Made by a program: the position numbers and the translations under genes | Shown here: positions 1 through 7,700 of the stretch, one piece after another | How the letters are laid out: each line of letters opens with the position of its first letter | Numbering within the stretch: position 1 is the first letter of the stretch | Assembly: GCA_040235375.1 (NCBI GenBank) | Contig: JBECKQ010000368.1 | Location: forward strand, 1 to 21,192 | Reading direction: 5' to 3' | Source: JBECKQ01 sp040235375 | GTDB lineage: Bacteria > Planctomycetota > Phycisphaerae > UBA1845 | Length of the DNA stretch: 21,192 bases | Notes under the pieces: model-generated | Database searches by the model: none | What the model saw: the letters and a program-made list of their open reading frames with translations, nothing else | What the model was told of the DNA's origin: nothing

Positions 1-353
1 GAACCGTCATCCGGCGGCCGGGCTGCTTCATCACAGCGATCGGGGCGTGCAGTACGCGTGCGAGGACTACCAGGAGCTGCTGGGCGAGTACGGGATCATC
101 TGCAGCATGAGCCGGACGGGCAACTGCCACGACAATGCCCTGGCCGAGAGCTTCTTCAGCAGCCTGAAGACCGAGCTGGTGCACCACGAGCGTTATGCTT
201 CGAGGGCGGAGGCGACAGGATCGATCTTTGAATACCTGGAGGTGTTCTACAACCGGAAGCGACTGCACAGTTCACTTGGCTACCTGAGCCCCGAAGCGTT
301 CGAGGCGGCCAAAAACTGATGAGGGACGCGCCCACAAAACGTGGGGAAGATCA
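1..353 (+). mobile_element. Right-hand end of an IS3-family insertion sequence
   Basis: The window opens inside an IS3-family element: the C-terminal part of its OrfB transposase fills 2-319. The right terminus is placed near 353 because the sequence CCACAAAACGTGGGGAAGATCA-like segment at 332-353 follows the stop closely, contains a small CCCAC/GTGGG hairpin (331-345), and ends in TCA/CA as IS3-family ends usually do. From about 354 the reading changes to an unrelated protein tail. The left end and the target-site duplication lie outside the window, so the exact boundary is inferred. Confidence 0.55.
2..319 (+). CDS. IS3-family transposase OrfB, C-terminal part (partial at window start)
   Basis: This is the end of a DDE integrase-core (rve-type) transposase that catalyses IS3 copy-out transposition. 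The frame is open from base 2, upstream of the GTG at 47, and reads RHPAAGLLHHSDRGVQYAC, so GTG 47 is internal. Visible hallmarks are HHSDRG (second catalytic Asp), then SMSRTGNCHDNALAESFFSSLK with the catalytic Glu in the AESFF segment, and the C-terminal YNRKRLHSSLGYLSPEAFE block that closes this family. It ends at TGA 317-319. About 105 residues are in view of a usual ~280; the N-terminal helix-turn-helix and first Asp are off the window. No frameshift or internal stop is seen, so the element could be active or recently so. Confidence 0.93.
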   Translation, partial: NRHPAAGLLHHSDRGVQYACEDYQELLGEYGIICSMSRTGNCHDNALAESFFSSLKTELVHHERYASRAEATGSIFEYLEVFYNRKRLHSSLGYLSPEAFEAAKN

Positions 354-537
354 GTTCCCGGTTACCAACTACGAGGGCACCTTTCCCGTAGGAAACTGGG
401 ATGTTGCGCCCGATGGCAGGTTTCTGATGCTGCGTAAGGTCGACAAGGAGGAACGGATCAGGATCATGAACCAGGTATTTCCCGATCGCATCCGGATCAT
501 CCAGAGCTGGACGAGCACATTGGAGCACACGCCTTGA
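354..537 (+). pseudogene. 3' fragment of a TolB/WD40-type beta-propeller protein
   Basis: The open frame reads FPVTNYEGTFPVGNWDVAPDG, then RFLMLRK and RIRIIQSWTSTLEHTP, ending at TGA 535-537. The pattern 'WDV-x-PDGRFLM ... I-W-x-x-x-L' is the typical last blade and C-terminal tail of TolB-like six-bladed propellers, often found fused behind Ser/Thr kinase domains. Only about 60 residues of homology remain. The frame runs back into the IS right end without a credible start or ribosome site, so this is taken as the tail of a gene cut by the IS. The rest of the gene may lie left of the window beyond the IS. Confidence 0.6.
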
Positions 538-1156
538 CACCGCCGCCGCGAGCGACCGCCAGCCAGCCGCGCTGATCCGTCGCCAGGGAATCGAGGTGCC
601 GGCGCAGGACCTCAATGAACATCAACTCAGCGAGTCGCGAGATGATCAGGAATCCGCCCGGACGCTGCGCCTCAACCTCCTCAAGCACATGCCGGGTAAA
701 GATGTCGAGCCAGGTCCCCGCGCCGCCGTGAACAATCAGCGTTTCCGGAAGAGCCTCCAATAGCGGGTTGAATGGACGTCGATCACACCCCAGAAAACCG
801 CACACGAAGATCGAGCTCTGCGGTCCCTTGCCACCCAGCTCGAGTTCGAACGGCAGGGCGGGCGACTCGGGGAGCGACATGCGCCGGCGCCGCGGCCGCG
901 CGTCCGGCGCGCTGGCCATTACCTGTGGACCGCCTCCGGGAAACACGAGAATGTCGCCAGCCTGCATCGCACGCAATGGCGCGCCCGCCACGCCTCCCCA
1001 GCACCGGCCCTGGACAAGAACGTGATAGGCGATCCGGTGTTCACATTGAGGCAGGACGCCCGCGCCGCGGACGCGCGCATCGTCGGACGTTACACACCAC
1101 GGCTCATTCGCGACGACCTTGTAGAAATAGGCCGCGCGCAGCCGAACAGCCCGCAA
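497..1156 (-). pseudogene. AraC-family cupin regulator, truncated (no HTH domain)
   Basis: The protein (219 aa from a TTG at 1156) matches the N-terminal sensory half of AraC regulators of the cupin_6 type. Landmarks are SDVLRAVRLRAAYFYKV just at and before the start, a cupin stretch (EHRIAYHVLVQGRCW, then AGDILVFPGGGPQVM), and the FVCGFLGCDRRPFNPLLEALP, SRLAELMFIEVLRRHL, GWLAVAR blocks. Homologues continue from GWLA into ~100 residues with two helix-turn-helix motifs; here that part is missing. After about 545 the frame is junk, because it overlaps the TolB fragment on the other strand. The family-like frame is open upstream to a stop at 1214-1216 but has no ATG, GTG or TTG before 1156, so the start is also doubtful (an ATG at 1209 lies in another frame). 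Likely a sensor-only remnant. Confidence 0.72.
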
Positions 1157-1210
1157 AACATCTGAAAAGAGATCGTAAATCGGCGTCTCCCGCTCGGACG
1201 GTCGAGCATG

Positions 1211-1229
1211 TGATCAAGACGATTGATCA
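1211..1229. promoter_or_regulatory. Perfect 7-5-7 palindrome, candidate operator
   Basis: TGATCAA - GACGA - TTGATCA is an exact inverted repeat in the region between the AraC-type remnant and the divergent tautomerase gene. It lies just downstream of a TATAAT box on the minus strand, a position suited to a repressor. Which protein binds it is unknown; AraC proteins more often use direct repeats. Confidence 0.4.
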
Positions 1230-1249
1230 TGGCCGGCACGCCGCCCGCG

Positions 1250-1255
1250 ATTATA
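1250..1255 (-). promoter_or_regulatory. Candidate -10 box (TATAAT) for the AraC-type gene
   Basis: The minus strand reads GTGTATAATCGCG here, an exact TATAAT in a GC-rich setting. No convincing -35 hexamer lies 16-18 bp upstream, so the promoter call is tentative. A start site near 1243 would place the palindrome 1211-1229 within the early transcribed region. Confidence 0.3.
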
Positions 1256-1327
1256 CACTCCATTCGTCATCGGGACGGTGCCGCGTGTGCACCGGGTAGA
1301 AAAACGGAATCGTTTACTCGATTTAAC

Positions 1328-1332
1328 AGGAG
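1328..1332 (+). promoter_or_regulatory. Ribosome binding site AGGAG that fixes the tautomerase start
   Basis: AGGAG ends 9 nt before ATG 1342. The upstream in-frame ATG at 1333 directly abuts AGGAG with no spacer, so it cannot be the start served by this site. Confidence 0.75.
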
Positions 1333-1341
1333 ATGGTCAGT

Positions 1342-1560
1342 ATGCCACTGGCGTCAATCAAGGTAATCGAAGGTGTCTTCTCCGGTCAGGAGAAGCAACG
1401 CATGATCGAGAAAGTCAGCGAAGCGATGATATCGGTCGAGGGCGAGAATCTGCGCGAGAAAACTGTCGTAGTCCTTGAAGAGATCAAGAGCGGGGACTGG
1501 GCAATCGGAGGCAAGACTCTGGCCACCGATGCGGTGAACGAACTGCGGACGAATCGGTAA
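1342..1560 (+). CDS. 4-oxalocrotonate tautomerase family protein
   Basis: This is a 72-aa member of the 4-OT tautomerase superfamily: small enzymes that use an N-terminal proline, exposed after Met removal, as the catalytic base for keto-enol tautomerisation, usually as hexamers in the cytoplasm. The start at 1342 gives MPLASIKVIEGVFSG with Pro as residue 2 of the gene product, which is needed for catalysis; the alternative ATG at 1333 would bury it as MVSMP. Other family blocks are KQRMIEKVSEAM, TVVVLEEIKSGDWAIGGK and a short C-terminal helix. The length is typical. It is divergent from the AraC-type remnant, a common arrangement in which the regulator controls the tautomerase, so it may now be without its regulator. 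The physiological substrate cannot be told from sequence. Confidence 0.9.
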   Translation: MPLASIKVIEGVFSGQEKQRMIEKVSEAMISVEGENLREKTVVVLEEIKSGDWAIGGKTLATDAVNELRTNR

Positions 1561-1564
1561 CTAT

Positions 1565-1692
1565 ACCGTGCCGCGGCTCCAGTGTTCACAGCCTGGAGAC
1601 GGCGCGTCAGGTCGGGTGGCACGGTCTCGAGCAGCGAGGCCGTGGCGGATATGAGCGCGATCCACAGTCGCACGACTCAGACCGTGCCACCC
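1565..1692. repeat. Long palindromic element between convergent genes
   Basis: GGGTGGCACGGTCT (1614-1627) is matched exactly by AGACCGTGCCACCC (1679-1692). The pairing continues inwards, imperfectly, as GAG/CTC (1629-1631 with 1676-1678), GCGA/TCGC (1634-1637 with 1668-1671) and GTGG/CCAC (1642-1645 with 1662-1665), about 25 pairs in a ~79-nt hairpin. An extra copy of ACCGTGCC at 1565-1572 can pair with 1618-1625 instead and would enclose a CTCCAG/CTGGAG hairpin (1577-1598). It fills the space between the stops of the tautomerase (1560) and the pilin (1699), so it could act as a two-way terminator or be a MITE/REP-like repeat. There is no T-run. Confidence 0.7.
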
Positions 1693-1698
1693 CCAAAG

Positions 1699-1887
1699 TC
1701 AGGGTACGCCGCCGCCGCCCAGCTCGGTGGCCACCTGGTTGAACTTGGCGGACGCGCCAGTTCCAATCGCCTTCACCGCCGTAATGCACACGACGATGAT
1801 CAGGGCGAGCATGACGGCATACTCAGTCGCCGTCGGGCCATCTTCGCTCTTGAGAAACACCTTGGCTCGGTTCACGAGTGCGTTCAT
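1699..1887 (-). CDS. Flp-type (Tad) prepilin, orphan
   Basis: The 62-aa product reads as a type IVb Flp pilin precursor. A basic leader (MNALVNRAKVFLKSEDG) is followed by PTATEYAVMLALIIVVCITA. Cleavage by the prepilin peptidase is expected after Gly17, placing Glu and Tyr at positions 5 and 6 of the mature protein as in other Flp pilins, and the hydrophobic helix (about 22-42) would hold the subunit in the membrane before assembly. ATG 1887 is chosen over upstream starts because GGGGAG (1895-1900) lies 7 nt before it and the leader then has family length. No other tad/cpa genes are in the window, so the assembly machine must be encoded elsewhere if it exists. The tail after the helix is short and Gly-rich (ELGGGGVP). 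Confidence 0.88.
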   Translation of the reverse strand: MNALVNRAKVFLKSEDGPTATEYAVMLALIIVVCITAVKAIGTGASAKFNQVATELGGGGVP

Positions 1888-2528
1888 TAGTATTCTCCCC
1901 ACCTGGGAACCCGGCCCCGCCAACAGCGGTTGCCATACATCAGTTCGTGCTCGAACCCGTCCGTCGATCCGCGCACACGTTATCCGCCTTGACCTCCCAG
2001 GGTCCAGGTCAAGTGTCGGGCCTCCGTGTCCGACAGCGTAATCGCCTCCAGGGCGGCTTGCCTTTGGTTATGCGACGTGATCCACAGGCGGGATCACGGT
2101 CCACGTCTCCCTCGACTGTTCGCGCCGACACGCGCCCGGTTTGGCCCGAGCTTATGCCGACAAGAACAACGTATGAAATAAAAAGGCCCGAATCAAATGG
2201 AAAAACGAGTCTCGATTCCGAGTGGCAACTTATGTCACTCGACTACCTACCGCGATAGGTCCCAGAATGACGGCGTTGGAGCGCGGGGGCGCACGTTTGA
2301 CCGGTCGGCGGAATGTTCACGGTGCCTTGAAGCGAACTTCTTCCGGGCGTTGCCCCCCGGGAATGGACTTTGTCGATTCGCCGATATCCGGTGGTTTTCC
2401 CGGCCATTAGCCCGCAACCAACCGCCTGAAACCGTGCCCAAACGCCCGAAATGACGCACGAAGGAGCTTGACCCGCGGGGCATAGCCCTCGACAACGCAT
2501 GATACGTGCGGTACGCGATGAATTGCTG
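1888..2528. other. Gene-free stretch with clustered inverted repeats
   Basis: No credible gene is seen in these ~640 bases. Short open frames on both strands lack ribosome sites and resemble nothing. The region holds the pilin ribosome site (1895-1900), perfect small hairpins at 1988-2013, 2014-2035 and 2076-2098, weaker ones at 2219-2241, 2245-2260 and 2341-2363, and an A-rich tract near 2174-2206. It must contain the pilin promoter and the end of the exported-protein operon transcript, but neither a clear promoter nor a T-run terminator could be picked out. Confidence 0.5.
1988..2098. repeat. Three perfect hairpins in a row
   Basis: CTTGACCT (1988-1995) pairs with AGGTCAAG (2006-2013); directly after it TGTCGG (2014-2019) pairs with CCGACA (2030-2035); then CGTGATCC (2076-2083) pairs with GGATCACG (2091-2098). 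Arms are 8, 6 and 8 bp with loops of 10, 10 and 7 nt. They lie 100-210 bp upstream of the pilin gene start. They may be a structured RNA leader, binding sites or a degenerate repeat. Confidence 0.5.
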
Positions 2529-4724
2529 TTACTGGCCTATGTAAAGCGTACCTTCACTCCATGGCAGCACGGTGCAGGGCGTATCGATTACCAGCCCGTT
2601 TTCCGGATACGTTCCTGGCGCCCCGCGGATGGTCTGCCGTCGGCCGGATGTCGTGACGGCGGTAACTGCTTCGGACAAGGTATCGTACGGTTCATCCGGC
2701 GTACCCGATTCCGTACCGCTGTGACCTCCGTCCACGAACACGCCGGCTAAGCGCACGTCCACGGTCATCTCCGGTCCGGCCGCCGAGACGTTCAGGATCT
2801 CGATGTAGCTGGTGGTGCCGTCGACCCAATTCGTGTTTCTCGGCGAGGACGAGGGTGTCAGATCGTAATAGTCGGGGTCGGCGCCATCCCAGAGGATCGC
2901 GCTGTAATCGGACCACAGTTTCGGTCGAAGCAGTCGGATGGTGCGACGGGCGTCCAGACTGCTCTGGCCGGGATAGGGGTATTCATACGCGCGCCAGATG
3001 GCGAGACCCTCGTCGTACGTTGTCCCCGGGGCGGAGCGTGGCTCCGGCGCTCGATTCTCCAGGATGAAGTACTCCTTGGTCGGCGACGGTCGCGTCGCAT
3101 CATAAATCACCAGCGCCTCAGGCTGCGTAATCTGCAGCGTGGACGAGCGCCTGGTTTCCGCTCGATAGAGGGTGTACGTCCCGTCCTCCTCGACGATCAG
3201 CGGCCGGGTGAACCCGAGGTGGATACTCGCCCACGGCGAGAGCATCGGCATATAGGTTGAGCCGACAGCATCCATAATACTCAATGGACCGGGTTGCTCG
3301 GGCAGCCACTTGCTGTCGTAGACGCGGTCGCAAATACCCGCGCCACCGTCGATGTCAATGCTGTACCAGCTCGTACCGCCCAGATCGGCGGCGATGCGGA
3401 TCCAGTACGTGACCCCGCCGGTCATGTGCAGCGTCAACTCCGGGTCTATGTCTACGACACATCCCCCGGCCAACTCCGATCCACCACAGGAATCAAACAC
3501 GGCAAGCGACATATAAGTCGATCCGTCCAGCTTGATGGTTACATCCCCCGATTGTGCCGGTGTGTAGGTGTACCATACGTCCGCAGTGTCGCCGACGGCA
3601 CAGCTCGTTTCATCACTGCCGCTGGCGGCTTCGGTGTTGCCCTGCGCAACCCAGGTACCGCCCCAGAGTCCGCCGTCGTCCAGGCATATGGCGTCGGCAC
3701 ACTCGTCGTTGCACGGGGCCTGCGGTGGATCCTCTCCGATCTTGCACGGATAGACGAAAGTCCCGTCGAGCGCTCTGATGTCCGGGTTTCCGCTGCCGAA
3801 GTTGTTGTACAGATCCCCCACGCCGAAGAGCTGGTGGGAAAACTCGTGGGCGAGGACCTGGGCGCTGCCGCCTTCGGGAATGACGCCGGGGTGGATCAGG
3901 AGTTCGACGCCCTCGTCGGTGATGATCGGTGCCGGATCAGTGGGCCGCACCGTGCCGACGTTGCAGGCACCTCCTCCACCCCAGTCCGGATGACCATGCT
4001 CATCCGTACAGTTCGGTTTGGCATGAATCACCATCACGGCGAACTCATTGTCGGTGACGTGGCCGTCCGCACCGGGATCCCAATCCACTGTTCTGGAATC
4101 GTAGCCCGAGAAATCCACGTAGGCATCGGCCCGCCGGACGGCCTCGGCCCGTTTCTTCCAGTCGTTATATCGGTAGTAGTCCCAGGAATCGCATGCCGCG
4201 CAGATACCGTCGTCGGATGCGCACGGGTTGGGACTCGACGGATCGCACGGATCGCCGTCCTCGTCGTCCCCCACACAGAAGTAGCCGGACATGCCAGGGG
4301 GGCACTGGGCCTGCATCCAACCGACGACTCCGTCGTCCACCGTGCCATGTGTCTCAGGCGCGGGGACAATCATGAAGCGTCCATTACTCGCATTCCAGAT
4401 GATCTCCTTCATGCTCGGTTCCTGGCTCGACCAGGGACCGCTGCCGTCGCCGAACACGAAATCCGAGATGAACCCGGAAGAATGTACGTCTTGGTGGGTT
4501 ACGTCGCCGAATTCAAGGAGAATCACCAGGACGGGCAGGCTCTGGGAGTTGGTGGTGGTGATCAAAGGCGAAATCGAAATCACGGCGTCGTATGCCATGC
4601 TGTGCGGATTGTCCGGGTGGGCGAGTTCCCACCAGGTCATCTGGGCCATGCCAGGCGCAGCGATCGCCAGGAATGCGGCCAGAGTTAGAAAAACGCGCCG
4701 CGTGATCAAGATCGGGTGTCTCAT
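2529..4724 (-). CDS. Secreted M6-type metalloprotease with inserted beta-sandwich domain
   Basis: The 731-aa product is likely an exported zinc peptidase of the M6 (immune inhibitor A-like) type. ATG 4724 is chosen because AAGGAG (4732-4737) precedes it by 7 nt and it yields a signal peptide (RRVFLTLAAFLAIAAPGMA, residues ~9-27). The zinc motif HEFSHQLFGVGD is at ~293-304, with one residue more than HExxHxxGxxD. A Cys-rich segment sits at ~141-179. Residues ~338-459 (NDECADAI ... DVWYTYTP ... TYWIRIAA) look like a pre-peptidase-type beta-sandwich placed between the zinc motif and the SIMD turn (~482-485). M6-like EYFILENR follows at ~551-558. The tail (~662-729: FVDGGHSGT, APGTYPEN) resembles the first coil of a beta-helix. 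It is the last gene of the operon, 28 bp after the repeat protein. Confidence 0.8.
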   Translation of the reverse strand: MRHPILITRRVFLTLAAFLAIAAPGMAQMTWWELAHPDNPHSMAYDAVISISPLITTTNSQSLPVLVILLEFGDVTHQDVHSSGFISDFVFGDGSGPWSSQEPSMKEIIWNASNGRFMIVPAPETHGTVDDGVVGWMQAQCPPGMSGYFCVGDDEDGDPCDPSSPNPCASDDGICAACDSWDYYRYNDWKKRAEAVRRADAYVDFSGYDSRTVDWDPGADGHVTDNEFAVMVIHAKPNCTDEHGHPDWGGGGACNVGTVRPTDPAPIITDEGVELLIHPGVIPEGGSAQVLAHEFSHQLFGVGDLYNNFGSGNPDIRALDGTFVYPCKIGEDPPQAPCNDECADAICLDDGGLWGGTWVAQGNTEAASGSDETSCAVGDTADVWYTYTPAQSGDVTIKLDGSTYMSLAVFDSCGGSELAGGCVVDIDPELTLHMTGGVTYWIRIAADLGGTSWYSIDIDGGAGICDRVYDSKWLPEQPGPLSIMDAVGSTYMPMLSPWASIHLGFTRPLIVEEDGTYTLYRAETRRSSTLQITQPEALVIYDATRPSPTKEYFILENRAPEPRSAPGTTYDEGLAIWRAYEYPYPGQSSLDARRTIRLLRPKLWSDYSAILWDGADPDYYDLTPSSSPRNTNWVDGTTSYIEILNVSAAGPEMTVDVRLAGVFVDGGHSGTESGTPDEPYDTLSEAVTAVTTSGRRQTIRGAPGTYPENGLVIDTPCTVLPWSEGTLYIGQ

Positions 4725-4731
4725 GGCAGAT

Positions 4732-4737
4732 CTCCTT
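4732..4737 (-). promoter_or_regulatory. Ribosome binding site AAGGAG of the metalloprotease gene
   Basis: AAGGAG on the minus strand sits 7 nt before ATG 4724. It decides the start, since the frame is open a further 19 codons upstream into the stop region of the neighbouring gene. Confidence 0.75.
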
Positions 4738-4752
4738 TCTTCATCACGGTGG

Positions 4753-7700
4753 CTACTGCAGCGTGACCAGAACCAATACAAGACCTGTGCCGCGCTCGAG
4801 GCCTGTCATCGCTTTGCCGAGCACTGCACCCTGGGCGCGGTCGTGATTGACCACGGCCATGGCGTACCCCGGTCGCGCGGCTGTCGTGATGAGATCCCCG
4901 GGCGCAATCGGCCGGTCCGATGCATCGCAGCGGACCCACACCCTGCCGGACAGAGCGACCGGCCGGCTGTCGATGTCGCCCGGAAGGTTGCCGAGAATCA
5001 TCCCCGCGTCGACGCCGTTGGCTCCGCTGATCACGCCGGCCACGAGTCGGCTGTACGCGCCACGCGAGAGACGGAGCTTGCCGGCATGATCGGGATCGAT
5101 CTCCACGACCATTCCCGGCTCACCGCCCTGACCTATGTCAAAGCGTTCCGCAAGATCTGCGCCGCCTTCTACTGCCAGGACATTGACATGCGTGATACCC
5201 GTGCCGGCGACTCGAAAGACGGTGTCGCTTCCCACCCTGCCGTTGAACACGTCCCCAGTTCCGTCATTCTGGGCAAGGATCGTCGCCACCGAACTGTTGT
5301 TCCTGGCGGAGATGGCATTGTTGCTGCTGGCGGTAGCGACTATCGCTTTTCCCGAGCCCGTCGCCGAGGTGAAATAGCCGGCAGCCGCATCGGCGCTTGA
5401 GGCGTTGGGTATTGCGCCAAAGATGCCGTGCGCGCCCTGGCCCGTCCCATTATTGGTGATCTTGAAGGCCGGTCCGGAGTCGGTCACGGTGCCATCGTAC
5501 GGTAAGTCGAAGCTGCCACCTCCGGTCGCCGCCTCCTGCCAAGTCCCCACGCCGTTGGCGTCGGCGGTCAGAACGTAACCGGCTGTGGTGGAACTCCCAA
5601 GCTGCAGGCCGGTCATCTTGACCGTGCCGTTGACGTCCAGCTTGGCCTGCGGGTCCGACCGCCCGATACCCACATCGTCGGAAAAGTAACCGCGCCCGTA
5701 GAAGTAACCCGCCCAGCCGCCGTCGCTCGTGTCCCCCTCACCGTACACCCCGTATCCGCCAACCAGGTTCCGCCCGAACAGTCCCATGCCCGTCGGGCTG
5801 GACGAACCGCCATATACGCCGGCGGTTGAACCTGATGTGGCCGTGGCAACGCCCTTGACCGCACGGCCAGCAGTGCTGGCGGTTTCGGCATAAAGGCCGG
5901 GTGAATCTCCCAAGGTCGCGCTATTGACAGCTTTGATTGTGCTGCCGCTGCTGCTGACGACATGCAAGGGATAGAGGGGATCATTTGTGCCGATGCCCAC
6001 TTCGCCGATGTTGTAGTAAATGTCGTTGCCGGTTCCGTCATTCCACGGTCCGCTCGGCAACGGCTGCCAGGAGCCGAAGCCACCCTCGAAGGCGGTGAGC
6101 ACGTGGCCGGGCGTCGCAGAGTTTCCCAGGCGGAAGGTGACCATCTTCACCGTGCCGGCCACGTCGAGTGTCGCGTCGGGATTCAGCACGCCGATGCCCA
6201 CGTCGTCACTGAAGTAACCCCGTCCATCGAAGTATCCCGCGTAGCCGTCCGGCGAATACGCCTGGCCGAATACACCGTAGTTGATTCCGGTCGGGGCCAT
6301 CGAGATACCGGTCACAGCCTGGCCGGTTTCGTGGACCGTCACGCCGTAGACGCCGAAACGCGACTCGCCATAGACTCCGTGGTGCTCGCCTCCGAGCACG
6401 CCGTAGGTGTTTTCAGCGATGTTCTCCGCCACAATGACACTGCTGCCGCCGTTGGTGCTCACCACGTGAAGGTCGTACTGCGGAGCGTCGGTGCCGATGC
6501 CGACCCGGCCGGCGTTGTAGTAAATATCGTTTGTGGAAGACTCCCAGAGAGTGTTATCAACGGGCGGTTGCCAGCTTCCGACACCGTTGGCATCCGCAGT
6601 GAGCACATAACCATTGGACGCTGCGTCGCCCAGTTGAAGCCCGGTCATCTTGACCGTGCCGACCACGTCGAGCTTTTCCGCAGGATATTCCGTTCCGACG
6701 CCGACGTCGCCACTGAAGTAGCCCTTGCCGGCGAAGTAGCCGCCGAAGCCTCCATACGGGAGGGCGTTGCCATACACAGCCCTGGCGGATTCTCCATAGA
6801 CACCCCCCAACTCGCTTCCGAGAATGCCTGTCGAGGATTCGGAAGGATTCTCGGCGACAATCGCCGATGAGCCGGTCCAGTCAATTACGTGAAGCGGATA
6901 ATCGGGCGCATCCGTGCCGATGCCGACTTCCTTGCTGAAGTACCCTTTGCCATTGAAGTAGCCGGCGAAGCCGACTCCGGATTCGGCCCAAACGGCGACC
7001 GCGTTGCCGGTTTCCGCTTCGTTGTGGGCATGGATGGCAGGCGAGGTGGGGCTCTGCGTGTAGCCCGATACACCCACACCGTAGGGACCGCTCGCTTCAC
7101 CGTGAACGCCGGCGCCATTAAAGGCATTCCCGCGGACGCCGCATCCGCTCGAACCCGTCACTTGACCGAATACTCCATACCCGCTGTTGCTGGCGGACTC
7201 ACCGTAGACTCCATAGTTGGTCTGTGACGTGCCGGTGGCCAAGCCATATACGCCTTTGGCCCAGGTCTGGCCGGCCTCGCCGTAAACGCCGGCTTCATTC
7301 GCGCCAAGTTGTCCCACGGTGACCTCATTGCGGTTATCGCCGACGATCACGGGCGTGCTGCTCCAATCGGCCACGTGCAGCGGATAGTTCGGACTGTCCG
7401 TGCCAACGCCGACGTAACCGGCATCATAATAGATGCCGTTGCCGGCGACGGTCCACAGCGAACCGCCGGCTCCGGCAGGCTGCCAGGAACCGACACCGCT
7501 GGCATCGGTGGTCAGCACATAGCCGGCGGTTGCCATGCTTCCCAGTCGAAAGCCGCGCGCCTTGATCTGCCCGTTCACGTCGAGCTCCGCAGTGGGGCTC
7601 GTCACGCCGATGCCGACGCCGCTATCGGTGACCGTGACGATGTTGTTGCCGTCCGCCTCCAGGCTCAGGGAAGGTATCCCCGGGTCAATCGCCATACCCG

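Noticed and set aside
319..537. A 72-codon gene starting at ATG 319
   Set aside because: The ATG overlaps the transposase stop and lies within the IS end; there is no ribosome site, and the similarity to propeller tails begins only near 354.
772..1299. Plus-strand open frame (175 codons) opposite the AraC-type remnant
   Set aside because: Arg/Pro/His-rich composition typical of an antisense shadow; it also crosses the divergent regulatory gap.
1918..1935. Possible sigma-54 promoter (TGGCA ... TTGGC) upstream of the pilin gene
   Set aside because: The GG and GC dinucleotides are 12 bases apart instead of 10, so it does not fit the -24/-12 rule.
1988..2098. Integron attC sites
   Set aside because: The hairpins lack the GTTRRRY / RYYYAAC ends and no integrase or cassette-like genes are nearby.
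2341..2363. Terminator for the exported operon (TTCC-GGGC-GTT-GCCC with CCCGGGAA)
   Set aside because: The stem is imperfect, lies ~170 bp after the metalloprotease stop and is not followed by a T-run on the minus strand.
3294..4688. Long plus-strand open frame (464 codons) opposite the metalloprotease gene
   Set aside because: The minus-strand frame has a signal peptide, zinc motif and ribosome site; the plus-strand translation has no recognisable motif and arises from GC-rich codon use.
5962..6870. Plus-strand open frame (302 codons) with internal repeats
   Set aside because: The repeats are reflections of the protein repeats on the minus strand; no motif or ribosome site.
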